Virus record (IMG/VR): IMGVR_UViG_3300044611_001359
Span: 1 to 42,087 of that record
DNA: 42,087 bases
Direction: 5' to 3' (one strand)
Origin: a virus
Part shown: positions 14,302 to 22,223 of the stretch, in pieces
Layout of the letters: every line of letters begins with the position of its first letter
Position numbering within the stretch: position 1 is the first letter of the stretch
Translations under genes and position numbers: made by a program
The notes under the pieces: generated by a model
Told to the model about the DNA's origin: nothing
Databases searched by the model: none
Seen by the model: only the letters and a program-made list of their open reading frames with translations

Positions 14302-14679
14302 TTAGGATACGGTGGGCTTGCCGCGACCGGCAAGAGTGACCGAGCAGGTCACAACCCCGTCCAGCGGCTCAGTGCGGTCGAACTTGACCACGCAGCAATT
14401 GCCGCCAATGGAGTTGTTGAGCGCGTCCTTGGCAGTGGCGGTAATGCCCGACCCGTTTACGAAGCTGGTGAGCAGCGAGGTGTAGATAGTGTCCCCGACA
14501 TTCACGACCATGTCAAAGTCCACCCGCCACTTGCGGAGTCCGGGCTGTACACTTTCCCAGCCCTGGTTGGCTCGCGAGGTGTCGTCTCCCTCGCTCGCGC
14601 TCATTGCGATTTGAACGTCCCGGACGTACTGGACAACCGACCCAACGGTGAGGACGCCATTGCTTCCATTTGCCGACAT
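14302..14679 (-). CDS. Major tail tube protein (125 aa)
   Basis: This compact 125-aa protein has alternating beta-type segments (KWRVDFDMVVNVGDTIYTS, GNCCVVKFDRTEPLDGVVTC) and ends in SVTLAGRGKPTVS, like lambda gpV/TP901-type tube proteins. Position between the tail-completion gene and the chaperones fits exactly. ATG 14679 is 3 bases after the upstream stop. The call is by position, size and predicted fold; I do not see a specific signature. It should be one of the most abundant virion proteins. Confidence 0.72.
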   Translation of the reverse strand: MSANGSNGVLTVGSVVQYVRDVQIAMSASEGDDTSRANQGWESVQPGLRKWRVDFDMVVNVGDTIYTSLLTSFVNGSGITATAKDALNNSIGGNCCVVKFDRTEPLDGVVTCSVTLAGRGKPTVS

Positions 14680-14681
14680 AA

Positions 14682-16001
14682 CTAGACTCCTTCTTGGTTT
14701 CTGCTTGCAATTATTTCTACGGTTATTACGAAGCCTGGCATCCCAAGCTCGTCAACAATGCGTTGCGGTAACGTTGCGTCGGTCCGCACTATAGTCCAAC
14801 CTGCCATAGACAGGAGTGGGTGTTTACTACGCGAGAACAACAGGTCGTAGACTCGTTGCGAGATGCCCGCGGCTGCGGCGTCACTCTCAAGGTTGGCGCC
14901 AAATACTCGCACCATTACAGACATTGCCTCGCTCTTGTCGTATCGGTTAGAACGTTGCTGCGCCTCGGCACTCGTAGACTCGCCAATGAGCATGAGCGGA
15001 GAGGCGGCTTCTGGAGGAGGGGTCGGGGACAGGTGGATGGACGGTTTCTCTCCCGCCCCGAAATTCCATGTGCTCAGTTTGTGAGCGAGCAACGGGTCCA
15101 CCATGAGATGCTCGCGCAATGCTGCCGAGAAGTTGTACTCGGGCACCGCAGGCTCTATGAGGTCCTGTCTGCTCACAACTCGCAACGCGGGGAGCGCAAT
15201 GGCGCCCACTGCTCGGCGAATCATTTTGCCGACAGCGGACAAAGTGAGCTCGCCAACAACGAGCTCGCCGGTTGCTGCAATTGTCGCGGCACCGCTGTCG
15301 GACGTACCTGTACCGCTGAGCTCAGTGGCGGCGAGTGCTATACCTCCCGAAGCCTTGCCCGTGTCTACGCCGACACCATGCAGCGTTACGGGGTGCGAGC
15401 TGAGCGCGGCAGTTGCCTTGGCAATGTCCGTTGCGCTCGCGTCCATTGTGAGCGCGGCGTTGTCTAGGGCGCCTGTGGCTGAGTACGCCATGTGGTAGTG
15501 GATCCGCATCCAGCCTACCTGTATGCGTGCCGCGTTTGACAACCCGGCAGTCTCTTTTGCCTTAACAAGGAAGCCAAAGCCTGTAGCGGTAACGTCCGCG
15601 TAGGTCGGGGTAAGGCTCCACTTGTCTGTCGCTCCGCCGTAGTCTCGAGTTGTGACCACAGCACTGCCCCCCGTAAAAATGGGCCACTCCGTGAGGCTCG
15701 CTTTATTGGCGCCCACTCCCGCACCGCTTGCAAAGAGCGAGAGGACGTCATCAAAAATGTCTGAACCCGCACTGGTGTGGTAGACTTTGGTGCGTACCTC
15801 AATGCCGTCGATAATAGCACCCGAGGGGATCAGCGAGGCGAAGTTGAAATTACTGAACCGCAGCTCGTTAGTGGACTGGCTAATAATGATCGCCAGGGCG
15901 TCGTCCGTCCCGTCTGTGAGCGCGTTGGTAATCGAGCCCCATGCAACGCCCGTCCCACCCGTTGCAACGCTGCCCGGCAGTGTCCATGCTGTGACCGCCA
16001 T
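14682..16001 (-). CDS. Fusion: virion surface-type N-terminal domain plus tail completion-like C-terminal domain (439 aa)
   Basis: The N-terminal ~170 residues (TAWTLPGSVATGGTG..., GAIIDGIEVRTKVY, GGATDKWSLTPTYADV) form a beta-rich domain also found in the 651-aa protein. A Gly/Ala/Ser-rich repeat region (about 175-285) follows, and it shares a 68-bp identical DNA stretch with that gene. The last ~150 residues (AALREHLMVDPLLAHKLS, VYDLLFSRSKHPLLSMAGW, VIASRN-like end) resemble tail terminator/completion proteins, which are normally stand-alone at this position. Its ATG overlaps the stop of the gp10-like gene. The domain fusion is unusual; whether it is processed is unknown. Confidence 0.62.
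   Translation of the reverse strand: MAVTAWTLPGSVATGGTGVAWGSITNALTDGTDDALAIIISQSTNELRFSNFNFASLIPSGAIIDGIEVRTKVYHTSAGSDIFDDVLSLFASGAGVGANKASLTEWPIFTGGSAVVTTRDYGGATDKWSLTPTYADVTATGFGFLVKAKETAGLSNAARIQVGWMRIHYHMAYSATGALDNAALTMDASATDIAKATAALSSHPVTLHGVGVDTGKASGGIALAATELSGTGTSDSGAATIAATGELVVGELTLSAVGKMIRRAVGAIALPALRVVSRQDLIEPAVPEYNFSAALREHLMVDPLLAHKLSTWNFGAGEKPSIHLSPTPPPEAASPLMLIGESTSAEAQQRSNRYDKSEAMSVMVRVFGANLESDAAAAGISQRVYDLLFSRSKHPLLSMAGWTIVRTDATLPQRIVDELGMPGFVITVEIIASRNQEGV
15412..15479 (-). repeat. 68-bp exact coding repeat, copy in the 439-aa gene
   Basis: Identical to 17803-17870 at the DNA level. It encodes TGALDNAALTMDASATD and the next few residues in both genes, just after the shared N-terminal domain. 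Exact identity at synonymous sites implies recent duplication or gene conversion. Confidence 0.93.
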
Positions 16002-16456
16002 TACTCGTCTCCTCCGCCGAGCTTACTAAGCCCGTGGTCGTTGTACGTTTTGCGCAGCGGGAGGTCCCGGAAGAGGTCGGGGTATCTCTCGCTTATGCGA
16101 TCAAAGGCGGGACGTATAAACGGCCTCGGCGGATGGAACTTTCCACCAAACTCGTGAACGATACCGTACCACCCGCTGAGCCCCATCCGGACCACTACTG
16201 TCTTGCGCAGCTTGAGGACCTTGATGTCTCTGCGCAACGTGCCGGTCCTTACATGGGGCGGCGTGCCTGGCTCGGATGGGATATAGGTTATCCCCCCTCG
16301 CGGGCCCACTACAATGGGTGCCTGCTTCATTGCAGCTCGGGCACTCGCTGCCACGAGCCTTGCGGCCTTTACTTGCTGCTCCATGGCGGCTGCGTTCATT
16401 GCCTCGTCCAAGTAACGCGCCCACCACTTGACGCCTTTTACTCGCATCTTAAACAT
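16001..16456 (-). CDS. HK97 gp10-like head-tail/tail component (151 aa)
   Basis: A basic N-terminal half with a long helix (ARYLDEAMNAAAMEQQVKAA, then RAAMKQAPIVVGPRGG), followed by PGTPPHVRTGTLRRDI, GLSGWYGIVHEFGGKFHPPRPFIRPAFD. The (P)RTG.LR and (Y/G)...EFG...PPRPF(I/L)RPA(F) pattern is the hallmark of the HK97 gp10/minor tail family at the head-tail joint. ATG 16456 overlaps the end of the 651-aa gene by 8 bases. Its stop overlaps the next ATG (TAATG). Confidence 0.85.
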   Translation of the reverse strand: MFKMRVKGVKWWARYLDEAMNAAAMEQQVKAARLVAASARAAMKQAPIVVGPRGGITYIPSEPGTPPHVRTGTLRRDIKVLKLRKTVVVRMGLSGWYGIVHEFGGKFHPPRPFIRPAFDRISERYPDLFRDLPLRKTYNDHGLSKLGGGDE

Positions 16457-18404
16457 TGGACACCGCCGGGCTCTCGAGAATTTCGAGGGAGAGAACTTTC
16501 TTCCCAGTCTCGGAATGAGAGATTTTCACGACCCGGTACGCAACGCCCGGCGCAAAGAGCGAGCGCCTCGAATCCCGACCCAGTACGAGGAGTGGTTCAA
16601 ACACCATACCGCCCGTTGCCACTCGGGTCGTCTTAAACGCGAGCTCCACGTCTGTCGCGGGCAGCTCAACTGCGGCGCTCGCCGAGACGACACGCTTCCC
16701 AGAACTCGCGACCTCGAACGGGGCAACCTCGAACTCGCACACGGCGCGACACGCTGTCGAACGGGCGACACCGGAGACCTGTATGGAGTGACCCACTTCA
16801 AGCTCCGCACGCGCCAGAACCAACCGGGTCCCGGAGCACTCTACCACGAGCGCACCCGCGTCCAGCGAGCTGCTTGCCGTCGTCTGCTTAATGCCGGCAG
16901 CTTCTACGAGCAATGCGCCCAGGTCCAGCGAGCTCGTGGAGCGCAGAGCGGACAGCGTAGTGCCGGCAAGCTCAGCGGGAGACGTGCTCAGTGCTGCCGT
17001 GGCAACTTTGGTCTTCTGGGAGGAGGAGCCGTCAGCGGCGATCTCCAGCCCTTCAAGGACTAGAGTGGCACCAGCTGTCCGGCGAGCGTACTTCGTGCCG
17101 TCTGCCGCCAGCGAGGCGGGTTCATGAACCAATTGAGCGGTTGCGGTGTGCGAGCTGTCGGCCTCAGTGCCAGCCTCGGAAACGAGCTCCAGGGCTGTCA
17201 AGGAGACACCGCCTGAGGCAGAGCGCAGGTAGAAACGCTGCGCAGCTCCCGCGAGCTCTACCGCTACACTCGCGAGCTCAGCCTCCGAGGACTTGAAGAC
17301 CTTGGCGGCACACGCCATCCGCAACGGCTTAGGCACGACAGTAATTTGGCAGAACTCAATTGGGCCCACCCCCTGCCCAGATACGCGAACGTCCCCGGGC
17401 AGTGTGAGGTGGATGGTCCATGTGCGAGCGAGTCCCCCGCCACCATCCACCGCCAAGGGTTCGAGCACGAGACTACCCGCTGCGGAGGCTATGTCTTTTG
17501 CCGCCCCGGAGATTAGGGCGGGCTCGAACACGATGGCGGAGGTGGCATGAGCGGACGGGGTGAAGGCGGCCCCGTCCACGGCTAGGGGCTCCAGCAAGAT
17601 GTCGCCAGTGGCAGTGCGCACACGGACCGCGGTTCCGCTGAGCGTACTGGAGTCTACGAACATTGTAAAGTCTGCGCTGGCTTCTACAACACGGTACGTG
17701 GTTCCTGCCATAGACATCGGAGACGAGCCGAGCACGCCCGAGCCCTTACGCGTTGCCTTGGCGGAGCTCGCCATAGTGAGGTGCGCGGTTACCGGGTGAG
17801 CTGTTGCCTTGGCAATGTCCGTTGCGCTCGCGTCCATTGTGAGCGCGGCGTTGTCTAGGGCGCCTGTGGCAGTGTGAGTTGGTGCACCGCTCGGGGTGTA
17901 GTGTATGTTGACGTAGATTGAGTAGACACGCGTTGAGGCGCTCGACCCACCGTCCGACAGCACTTGCCAAGCGAACCCAAAGTCCGTAGCCTTTACCTGG
18001 GAGGCGGTCGGTGTGAGGCCCCATTTATCAGTGGTGCCCCCGAACGTTATAGTCTCGAGGCCTGCAATCTGAGTGAAGCCCCCGGGGGTGCCTTTGTTGG
18101 TACCTACTTGCGTCCCACCAATAATGAGCTGAGCGAGGTCCCGGTAAATCTCTTGGGACCCACTTGAGGCGCCGTAGCAAATGACCTTAATCTCTATCCC
18201 GTCAACCGTGCCGCTGACAGCACTGAGGTTGGCGGAGGCGTCTGTTACTTTGATGCGGTAGGACTTGTTGCCTGCGGAGATGTTGCTGGTGCCGGCATAG
18301 TCCGTATCATTAGACAAGGCTTGGGACAGGTTCGCAAAGGACTGGACTCCACCGTTGGCGTCCTGCGCGATAGATGCGAACAACTGAAAGCCTGTGCTAG
18401 CCAT
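16449..18404 (-). CDS. Large repeat-containing virion protein in the connector region (651 aa)
   Basis: N-terminal domain (about 1-180) related to that of the 439-aa protein, with TTDKWGLTPTASQVKATDFGF. From about residue 185 to 610 there are at least ten degenerate ~21-22-residue units built around LLEPLAVDG, VFEPALISG, LVLEPLAVDG, LVLEGLEIAADG, LDLGALLVEAAG, MVFEPLLVLG and relatives, which suggests a beta-solenoid or a string of small beta modules. The C-terminal ~40 residues (FAPGVAYRVVKISHSETGKK) resemble a small head-tail joining piece. A decoration or appendage role on a connector is inferred from position. ATG 18404 has AAGG upstream. Confidence 0.6.
   Translation of the reverse strand: MASTGFQLFASIAQDANGGVQSFANLSQALSNDTDYAGTSNISAGNKSYRIKVTDASANLSAVSGTVDGIEIKVICYGASSGSQEIYRDLAQLIIGGTQVGTNKGTPGGFTQIAGLETITFGGTTDKWGLTPTASQVKATDFGFAWQVLSDGGSSASTRVYSIYVNIHYTPSGAPTHTATGALDNAALTMDASATDIAKATAHPVTAHLTMASSAKATRKGSGVLGSSPMSMAGTTYRVVEASADFTMFVDSSTLSGTAVRVRTATGDILLEPLAVDGAAFTPSAHATSAIVFEPALISGAAKDIASAAGSLVLEPLAVDGGGGLARTWTIHLTLPGDVRVSGQGVGPIEFCQITVVPKPLRMACAAKVFKSSEAELASVAVELAGAAQRFYLRSASGGVSLTALELVSEAGTEADSSHTATAQLVHEPASLAADGTKYARRTAGATLVLEGLEIAADGSSSQKTKVATAALSTSPAELAGTTLSALRSTSSLDLGALLVEAAGIKQTTASSSLDAGALVVECSGTRLVLARAELEVGHSIQVSGVARSTACRAVCEFEVAPFEVASSGKRVVSASAAVELPATDVELAFKTTRVATGGMVFEPLLVLGRDSRRSLFAPGVAYRVVKISHSETGKKVLSLEILESPAVSNV
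17803..17870 (-). repeat. 68-bp exact coding repeat, copy in the 651-aa gene
   Basis: Identical to 15412-15479. It lies at the boundary between the N-terminal domain and the repeat region, so it may mark the crossover where one gene captured part of the other. Confidence 0.93.
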
Positions 18405-18415
18405 GAGTGGTTACC

Positions 18416-18949
18416 TTATCGTTTCACGAATTCGACAGCAAAACAGTTCTTGCACTGTACTGCATAGGCATTCTTCGGAGTGCCTTTGGGCTTGTGGTCC
18501 ATGTCCAGCATCTCACCGCCACCACATACAATGCAGTGGAGGGGACGCTTGGCGCGGATCACGACAGCGTAGCCCTTGGGCTCAAGGTTAATTACCTCGG
18601 CGATGGCTGTCGCGAGATCCTTGGTCCCCGCCTTACGAGCGACAATGGGGCGGACAGTGAGCATGGTGCCCGCAACCGCCTCCAGCGTGCTCAGCGTGAA
18701 GACGCTGCCCTTGCCAAGCTCAACTCGCGCTTGGGACGTGCCCACCTGGAGTGTGCCGTGCGTCAACAGTGTCGTGATGCGGCATGGGCTCATTTGCTTG
18801 AACTCAACTCGCACCTCATCCGCAATGGGCTGGTCCTCGGCAACGCTCGCGCTGAACGTTGCGACAGGGTCCTTGCCTGCGCTCGGGTCGCCGTACACTC
18901 GCAGGACGAGCGAGTCCAGCTTCTCAAAAATGTCTTCCTGGTTGTCCAT
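18416..18949 (-). CDS. Unknown structural-region protein with C-terminal zinc ribbon (177 aa)
   Basis: The first ~130 residues are beta-rich with no recognised family (VLRVYGDPSAGKD, VRVEFKQMSPCRITTLL, GTMLTVRPIV). The last ~45 residues carry CIVCGGG and later CKNCF, a two-knuckle zinc-ribbon arrangement. It lies between connector genes and the large repeat protein. ATG 18949 has a strong AGGAGG upstream, so it should be well expressed. A minor virion protein is plausible; a regulatory zinc protein is the alternative. Confidence 0.65.
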   Translation of the reverse strand: MDNQEDIFEKLDSLVLRVYGDPSAGKDPVATFSASVAEDQPIADEVRVEFKQMSPCRITTLLTHGTLQVGTSQARVELGKGSVFTLSTLEAVAGTMLTVRPIVARKAGTKDLATAIAEVINLEPKGYAVVIRAKRPLHCIVCGGGEMLDMDHKPKGTPKNAYAVQCKNCFAVEFVKR

Positions 18950-18993
18950 TTTAAAACCTCCTCCTGGATTTAAAGGGTCGCTGGTTGTTTCAA

Positions 18994-19359
18994 TTACGAT
19001 GCCGGCTGGGTGAGCGTCATGGAGTTCACGGCGAGCGTGTCCCCGGCGCCGATGGCCAGCGAGGTGAGTTCGATGTCTCCACCGCCGCCCGTGGCGGTGC
19101 AGGTTGCCGTGATAATGGTTGCGGCGGACGAGTCCCGCAGGAGCGCGTGGTCCACCGTACCGCCGTCGGCGTTGGTGTCACTGGAGATGGAGTTAGCGGT
19201 TGCGGTACCGATCGCGGCGGCACCAAACGCGGTCGCGCTGAACCCGCAGGTTGCGACCTCGTTGTTGGCGGACGTCTCGAAGCGGATGGTGCCGCCGTTG
19301 AGCAGAGCAGCGATGGCGTTCACGGCGGCGTTGCGTGCGGCAGTTGCAAGAATAGGCAT
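18994..19359 (-). CDS. Small Ala/Thr-rich virion protein (121 aa)
   Basis: Starts MPILATAARNAAVNAIAALL, followed by a Gly/Ala/Thr-rich beta body (TATCTATGGGGDIELTSLA) and ending NSMTLTQPAS. I recall proteins with this opening in the head-tail regions of many phages, with no assigned function; a decoration or connector protein is possible. ATG 19359 has AAGGAA upstream. It stands between the holin-like coiled-coil gene and the zinc-ribbon gene. Confidence 0.7.
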   Translation of the reverse strand: MPILATAARNAAVNAIAALLNGGTIRFETSANNEVATCGFSATAFGAAAIGTATANSISSDTNADGGTVDHALLRDSSAATIITATCTATGGGGDIELTSLAIGAGDTLAVNSMTLTQPAS

Positions 19360-19371
19360 GGTCTCGTTTCC

Positions 19372-19695
19372 TTATGGTTTTTGTTTGATTAAGGTGAGCG
19401 CGTTGCCCACCCGGTTTAGTACGGTAGTATTCTCACTCACCACCTTGACGGTTTCCCGCACAAGGCCAGAAAGCTCTGTACGCTGGAAGTCCTCCACGCT
19501 GCTCAGCCTGTCGGACAGTTTCTTCTCACGTTCGAGACTCTGCGCACTGAGCGCCTCGTCCCGACGTTGTTGGACCTCGGCTTGGCGTTTGTCGCGAACA
19601 ACAAAGTAAACGACCATTGCCCCGAGTCCACCGAGGTTGCTTATTACGTTCATGAACTCAACCACGCTGGTTGTCGTTGCTGTTGGGTCGCTCAT
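19372..19695 (-). CDS. Single-span membrane protein with coiled coil (107 aa)
   Basis: The start is ATG 19695 with GAGG upstream; the longer frame overlaps the previous gene. Residues ~12-36 contain one membrane segment (LGGLGAMVVYFVV), followed by a charged helical stretch (RDKRQAEVQQRRDEALSA...) that looks like a coiled coil to about residue 85. Such XhlA-like or holin-like layouts usually occur in lysis cassettes, but this gene sits in the head-tail connector block. It may be an accessory lysis, DNA-injection or superinfection protein; I cannot tell which. Confidence 0.68.
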   Translation of the reverse strand: MSDPTATTTSVVEFMNVISNLGGLGAMVVYFVVRDKRQAEVQQRRDEALSAQSLEREKKLSDRLSSVEDFQRTELSGLVRETVKVVSENTTVLNRVGNALTLIKQKP

Positions 19696-19702
19696 GTGTG
19701 CC

Positions 19703-19891
19703 TCACGTCTGGAAGACGAGAATGTCGCCGATAGCCACATCCTCGTCCGCGTTGATGTCCACTTCGATTCTACTGTCGGCGCTCCGCTCCACGTCCCCCC
19801 AGATTTTGACCGGGGTACCGAACACCAGGGTGGACCCAAAGTGGTCGGCAACTCGCGTTGGGCGGTACTTTAGTATTGGAGTATCGAACAT
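19703..19891 (-). CDS. Short head closure/stopper-like protein (62 aa)
   Basis: The start is ATG 19891, overlapping the upstream stop (TAATG). FDTPILKYRPTRVADHFG and VKIWGDVERSADSR followed by a beta hairpin (DVAIGDILVF) resemble the core of phage head-tail stoppers (SPP1 gp16-like), which seal the portal after packaging. At 62 aa it is shorter than the usual ~100, so it could be a minimal version. Position right after the gp6-like connector supports the call. Confidence 0.55.
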   Translation of the reverse strand: MFDTPILKYRPTRVADHFGSTLVFGTPVKIWGDVERSADSRIEVDINADEDVAIGDILVFQT

Positions 19892-20436
19892 TAGAATACC
19901 CTCTGGTACGAACAATCCTCAAGGATCATCCGCTGGAACTCGTTGAGGTGGTCGTTCCACGTAAGCCCTCCACCCTTGGAGGACTCGCTCGCGTGGTCGT
20001 CTTGGTTGCGGTACACCTTGGCAACGAGCTGCATGGCAAGTAGGCGCAGCTCAGCGGGACACGCTGCGGCGTTTGCATACCCGGCAGTGTAGGACACCTT
20101 ATATTCGTAATAGTCCCACAGGGGCCATTCTGCAACGCGCTCCACGCCGTACTCGCTTGCCTCGTACTCTCCCACGGGCACGTCCTCAACGCCGTAAGGT
20201 ATCGAAACCTTAACGGCAGTCACGGCAGTGACAGGGTGGACGAGTACTCGCAACAAACGACCACCGCCACGGACTCGCTCGTCAACCACGCTTCTGGGAG
20301 CGAGGGACACGCCCAGACGGCTTTCCAGCCAAGCCTCGACGTCCTCCCCCAGGGCGGTCAGGTTTGAGTCCGCCGCGTCCGAGGTCAACTTTATGTAGTC
20401 CTTGAGCACTGGGAGGCTCAGCATTTTCAGCGCCAT
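19891..20436 (-). CDS. gp6-like head-tail connector (181 aa)
   Basis: The start is ATG 20436 with AAGGAAGAG upstream; the in-frame extension to 20559 lies over another small gene. LPVLKDYIKLTSDAADSNL, then ALGEDVEAWLESRLGVSL, is the helical opening of HK97 gp6/DUF-type connectors. A central beta part follows (VHPVTAVTAVKV), then YEYKVSYTAGYANAAACPAE and a helix AMQLVAKVYRN, which is the family's typical C-terminal pattern. It would form the ring below the portal. Confidence 0.82.
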   Translation of the reverse strand: MALKMLSLPVLKDYIKLTSDAADSNLTALGEDVEAWLESRLGVSLAPRSVVDERVRGGGRLLRVLVHPVTAVTAVKVSIPYGVEDVPVGEYEASEYGVERVAEWPLWDYYEYKVSYTAGYANAAACPAELRLLAMQLVAKVYRNQDDHASESSKGGGLTWNDHLNEFQRMILEDCSYQRVF

Positions 20437-20593
20437 GGCACTCTTCCTTTTCTTCCAGCTCGTCGTTGAGCAGTTCAACAAACTTGCGGACGGCAAGCGA
20501 GGCAGCAACATGGCCAGGCAGTAGGGCTTCAACCCCAACCTCCAAGCCGAGCGACACAAGCCGGTATAGCGGTTTTACGCGAACGTGTTTCAT
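20282..20593 (-). CDS. Small head-region protein overlapping the connector gene (103 aa)
   Basis: The first ~55 residues lie in otherwise empty DNA after the capsid gene and look genuine: MKHVRVKPLYRLVSLGLEVG, then ALLPGHVAASLAVRKFVELLN and acidic ELEEKEE. This resembles short proteins that often follow capsid genes (lysine start, KPL...G..V, then an A.(R)L helix). The rest overlaps the connector gene by 155 bases in another frame and is Gly/Arg-rich, so its reality is less certain. ATG 20593 has only a weak GAAAG site. Confidence 0.5.
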   Translation of the reverse strand: MKHVRVKPLYRLVSLGLEVGVEALLPGHVAASLAVRKFVELLNDELEEKEECHGAENAEPPSAQGLHKVDLGRGGLKPDRPGGGRRGLAGKPSGRVPRSQKRG

Positions 20594-20608
20594 GTTCTAC
20601 TTTCGGTC

Positions 20609-20648
20609 CCCCGGCCCACTGAGCGAAAGGCTACCCAGTGGACCGGGG
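20609..20648 (-). other. Long stem-loop after the major capsid gene
   Basis: CCCCGGCCCACTG (20609-20621) pairs with CAGTGGACCGGGG (20636-20648); the one mismatch is a G-U pair in minus-strand RNA. The loop is 14 bases. There is no U-tract. It lies about 50 bases past the capsid stop and may partly terminate or stabilise capsid mRNA, giving excess capsid over downstream genes. Confidence 0.6.
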
Positions 20649-20699
20649 TCGGTTAGGCAATGGCTCCAGGGGAGGGAAGCCCTACCACTGCCAACAACG

Positions 20700-22223
20700 T
20701 TACGGCGTCACGGCGTTGTCGAGCATGACGAACGAGTCGAGGTAAATGGGCTTGCCGCCGACGAACACCGTAAGGCGGAACACTACCCGGTCCTGCTTGA
20801 ACGCGGCGTGGTCGGAGCGAGCGATCATAATATCCTCCTCCATTGCCCAGCCGTAATCGTTCCAGTCGCCAAAGATAATGTCGCCCTCGACGCCCAGCGT
20901 AAGCGGGGTGGTATTGGTGTTGTGGTCGTGAGCAGTGTACCCGTAACCCGCGAGCAGGTTCTTGATGTTGCTCTGTACGTCCGCGGTGAACAAGGGGCGT
21001 TTGTCGCTGTCCACCGTCTGCTTGAGAAACTTCTCAACCGTCTCGTGGAGGACGTAACGACCGTTGGCACGCTGAGCCTGGCCCAGGGCAAACTCGAGAT
21101 TGACAAGGTCAATCCAGTCCACCATGTTGGCCGTCTCGCGAGTGACCTTGGTCACTGCGGCATTGAGGATACCGAGGGGCTGAGCCATCGGCGAGCCGGC
21201 ACCAGTGCCCTCAAGGATAACACGGCTGAACTCGTACCGCACGGCGGAGCGGAACAGCTCGGTGAGGAGCGCCTCGAGGTCGAGCGCGGGACGGCGCAGA
21301 GCGCGCCGGGACACTTCCGTCCAGCCCGACAGCTCAGCGGTCGAGATGGTGAAGTCCTTGAACACGGGCTCGGTCGAACCCTTGTCCGCGCCTTCCGTCG
21401 TCTTCCAGGTAAACGCAACACCGCCGTGGCGCTTGCCACTCGTCTGGTCGAGCATGGGCCATTCCGCCGTGCCGTTGACGGCAGGGATGAGGCGGACCAG
21501 GTCGTACAGGTCGGGGTACCAGACGGCCTTACGCAGGAGCTGCGGACGGAAGTCCGGAGCAATGAGGTTGGCAGTGCCCGAGTCCGTGGAGCCGCCCGTG
21601 GCGTCCGTGCTCAGCACAACCTTGGCACGCATGTGGTCGATACCCACGCGAGCGTTGGCACCCTGGGACAGGATGTTCTTGGCCATGGAGCGCGGGAGGC
21701 GGATGTGGAGGTCACTCTCCTCGCCGTCCTTACCCGCAAGGCGCTGGTCCTTGCACTTGAACGCCTCGATGGCTTCGCCGTCCATACGAGCCGGGCCCGT
21801 CTTGGCAAAGGTGAGGAAGATGGACCGGTGCAGGTACTCCTGGCGCTCGGGGCTGGAGTCCACCTCAAAGATGGTCTTGGCACGGGGGTTGTCGAGCACG
21901 TCCACGCCACCACCCTCGTTACCTTCCGCGGAAGTCTGGGGAGCGGTGTGGGCGCCTGCACGTCCACCGGTGAGCGACTTGCCGCGGAGGTCGGGCTTGG
22001 CGTCCGCCTCGAGGCTGTCAATCTCGGCCTGGATGCGGTCGAGCTCGCGCACCTCGTCGGCCTCAGCCTTGAGGTTGTTGTACTCTTCCGACTTGGCTTC
22101 ATAGAGGACTTTGAACCGGGCGCGTTGCGCCTCGTCCTCAGCGGTTTTGCCCTTGTTGAGCAGTGCGGACATCTCGCCGTGGACGAGCTTCATCTTGGCG
22201 AGAATTTCGGCTAGCTTTTTCAT
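20700..22223 (-). CDS. HK97-fold major capsid protein with N-terminal delta domain (507 aa)
   Basis: Residues ~1-80 are a charged coiled-coil (ILAKMKLVHGEMSALLNKGK, NLKAEADEVRELDRIQAEID), the delta/scaffold domain removed by the protease in HK97-like phages. A Gly-rich linker follows. The main fold includes LPRSMAKNILSQ, STDATGGSTDSG, PDFRPQLLRKAVWYP, WTEVSRRALRR (typical E-loop/spine region) and IIFGDWNDYGWAMEEDIMI, then FRLTVFVGGKPIYLDSFV at the end. It follows portal and protease, the expected order. ATG 22223 overlaps the protease stop (TAATG). Confidence 0.93.
   Translation of the reverse strand: MKKLAEILAKMKLVHGEMSALLNKGKTAEDEAQRARFKVLYEAKSEEYNNLKAEADEVRELDRIQAEIDSLEADAKPDLRGKSLTGGRAGAHTAPQTSAEGNEGGGVDVLDNPRAKTIFEVDSSPERQEYLHRSIFLTFAKTGPARMDGEAIEAFKCKDQRLAGKDGEESDLHIRLPRSMAKNILSQGANARVGIDHMRAKVVLSTDATGGSTDSGTANLIAPDFRPQLLRKAVWYPDLYDLVRLIPAVNGTAEWPMLDQTSGKRHGGVAFTWKTTEGADKGSTEPVFKDFTISTAELSGWTEVSRRALRRPALDLEALLTELFRSAVRYEFSRVILEGTGAGSPMAQPLGILNAAVTKVTRETANMVDWIDLVNLEFALGQAQRANGRYVLHETVEKFLKQTVDSDKRPLFTADVQSNIKNLLAGYGYTAHDHNTNTTPLTLGVEGDIIFGDWNDYGWAMEEDIMIARSDHAAFKQDRVVFRLTVFVGGKPIYLDSFVMLDNAVTP

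Noticed and set aside
20466-22214. 582-codon plus-strand open frame opposite the major capsid gene
   Set aside because: It lies antisense to a clear HK97-type capsid gene. The frame stays open because of codon bias in the real gene, and it has no recognisable domain.
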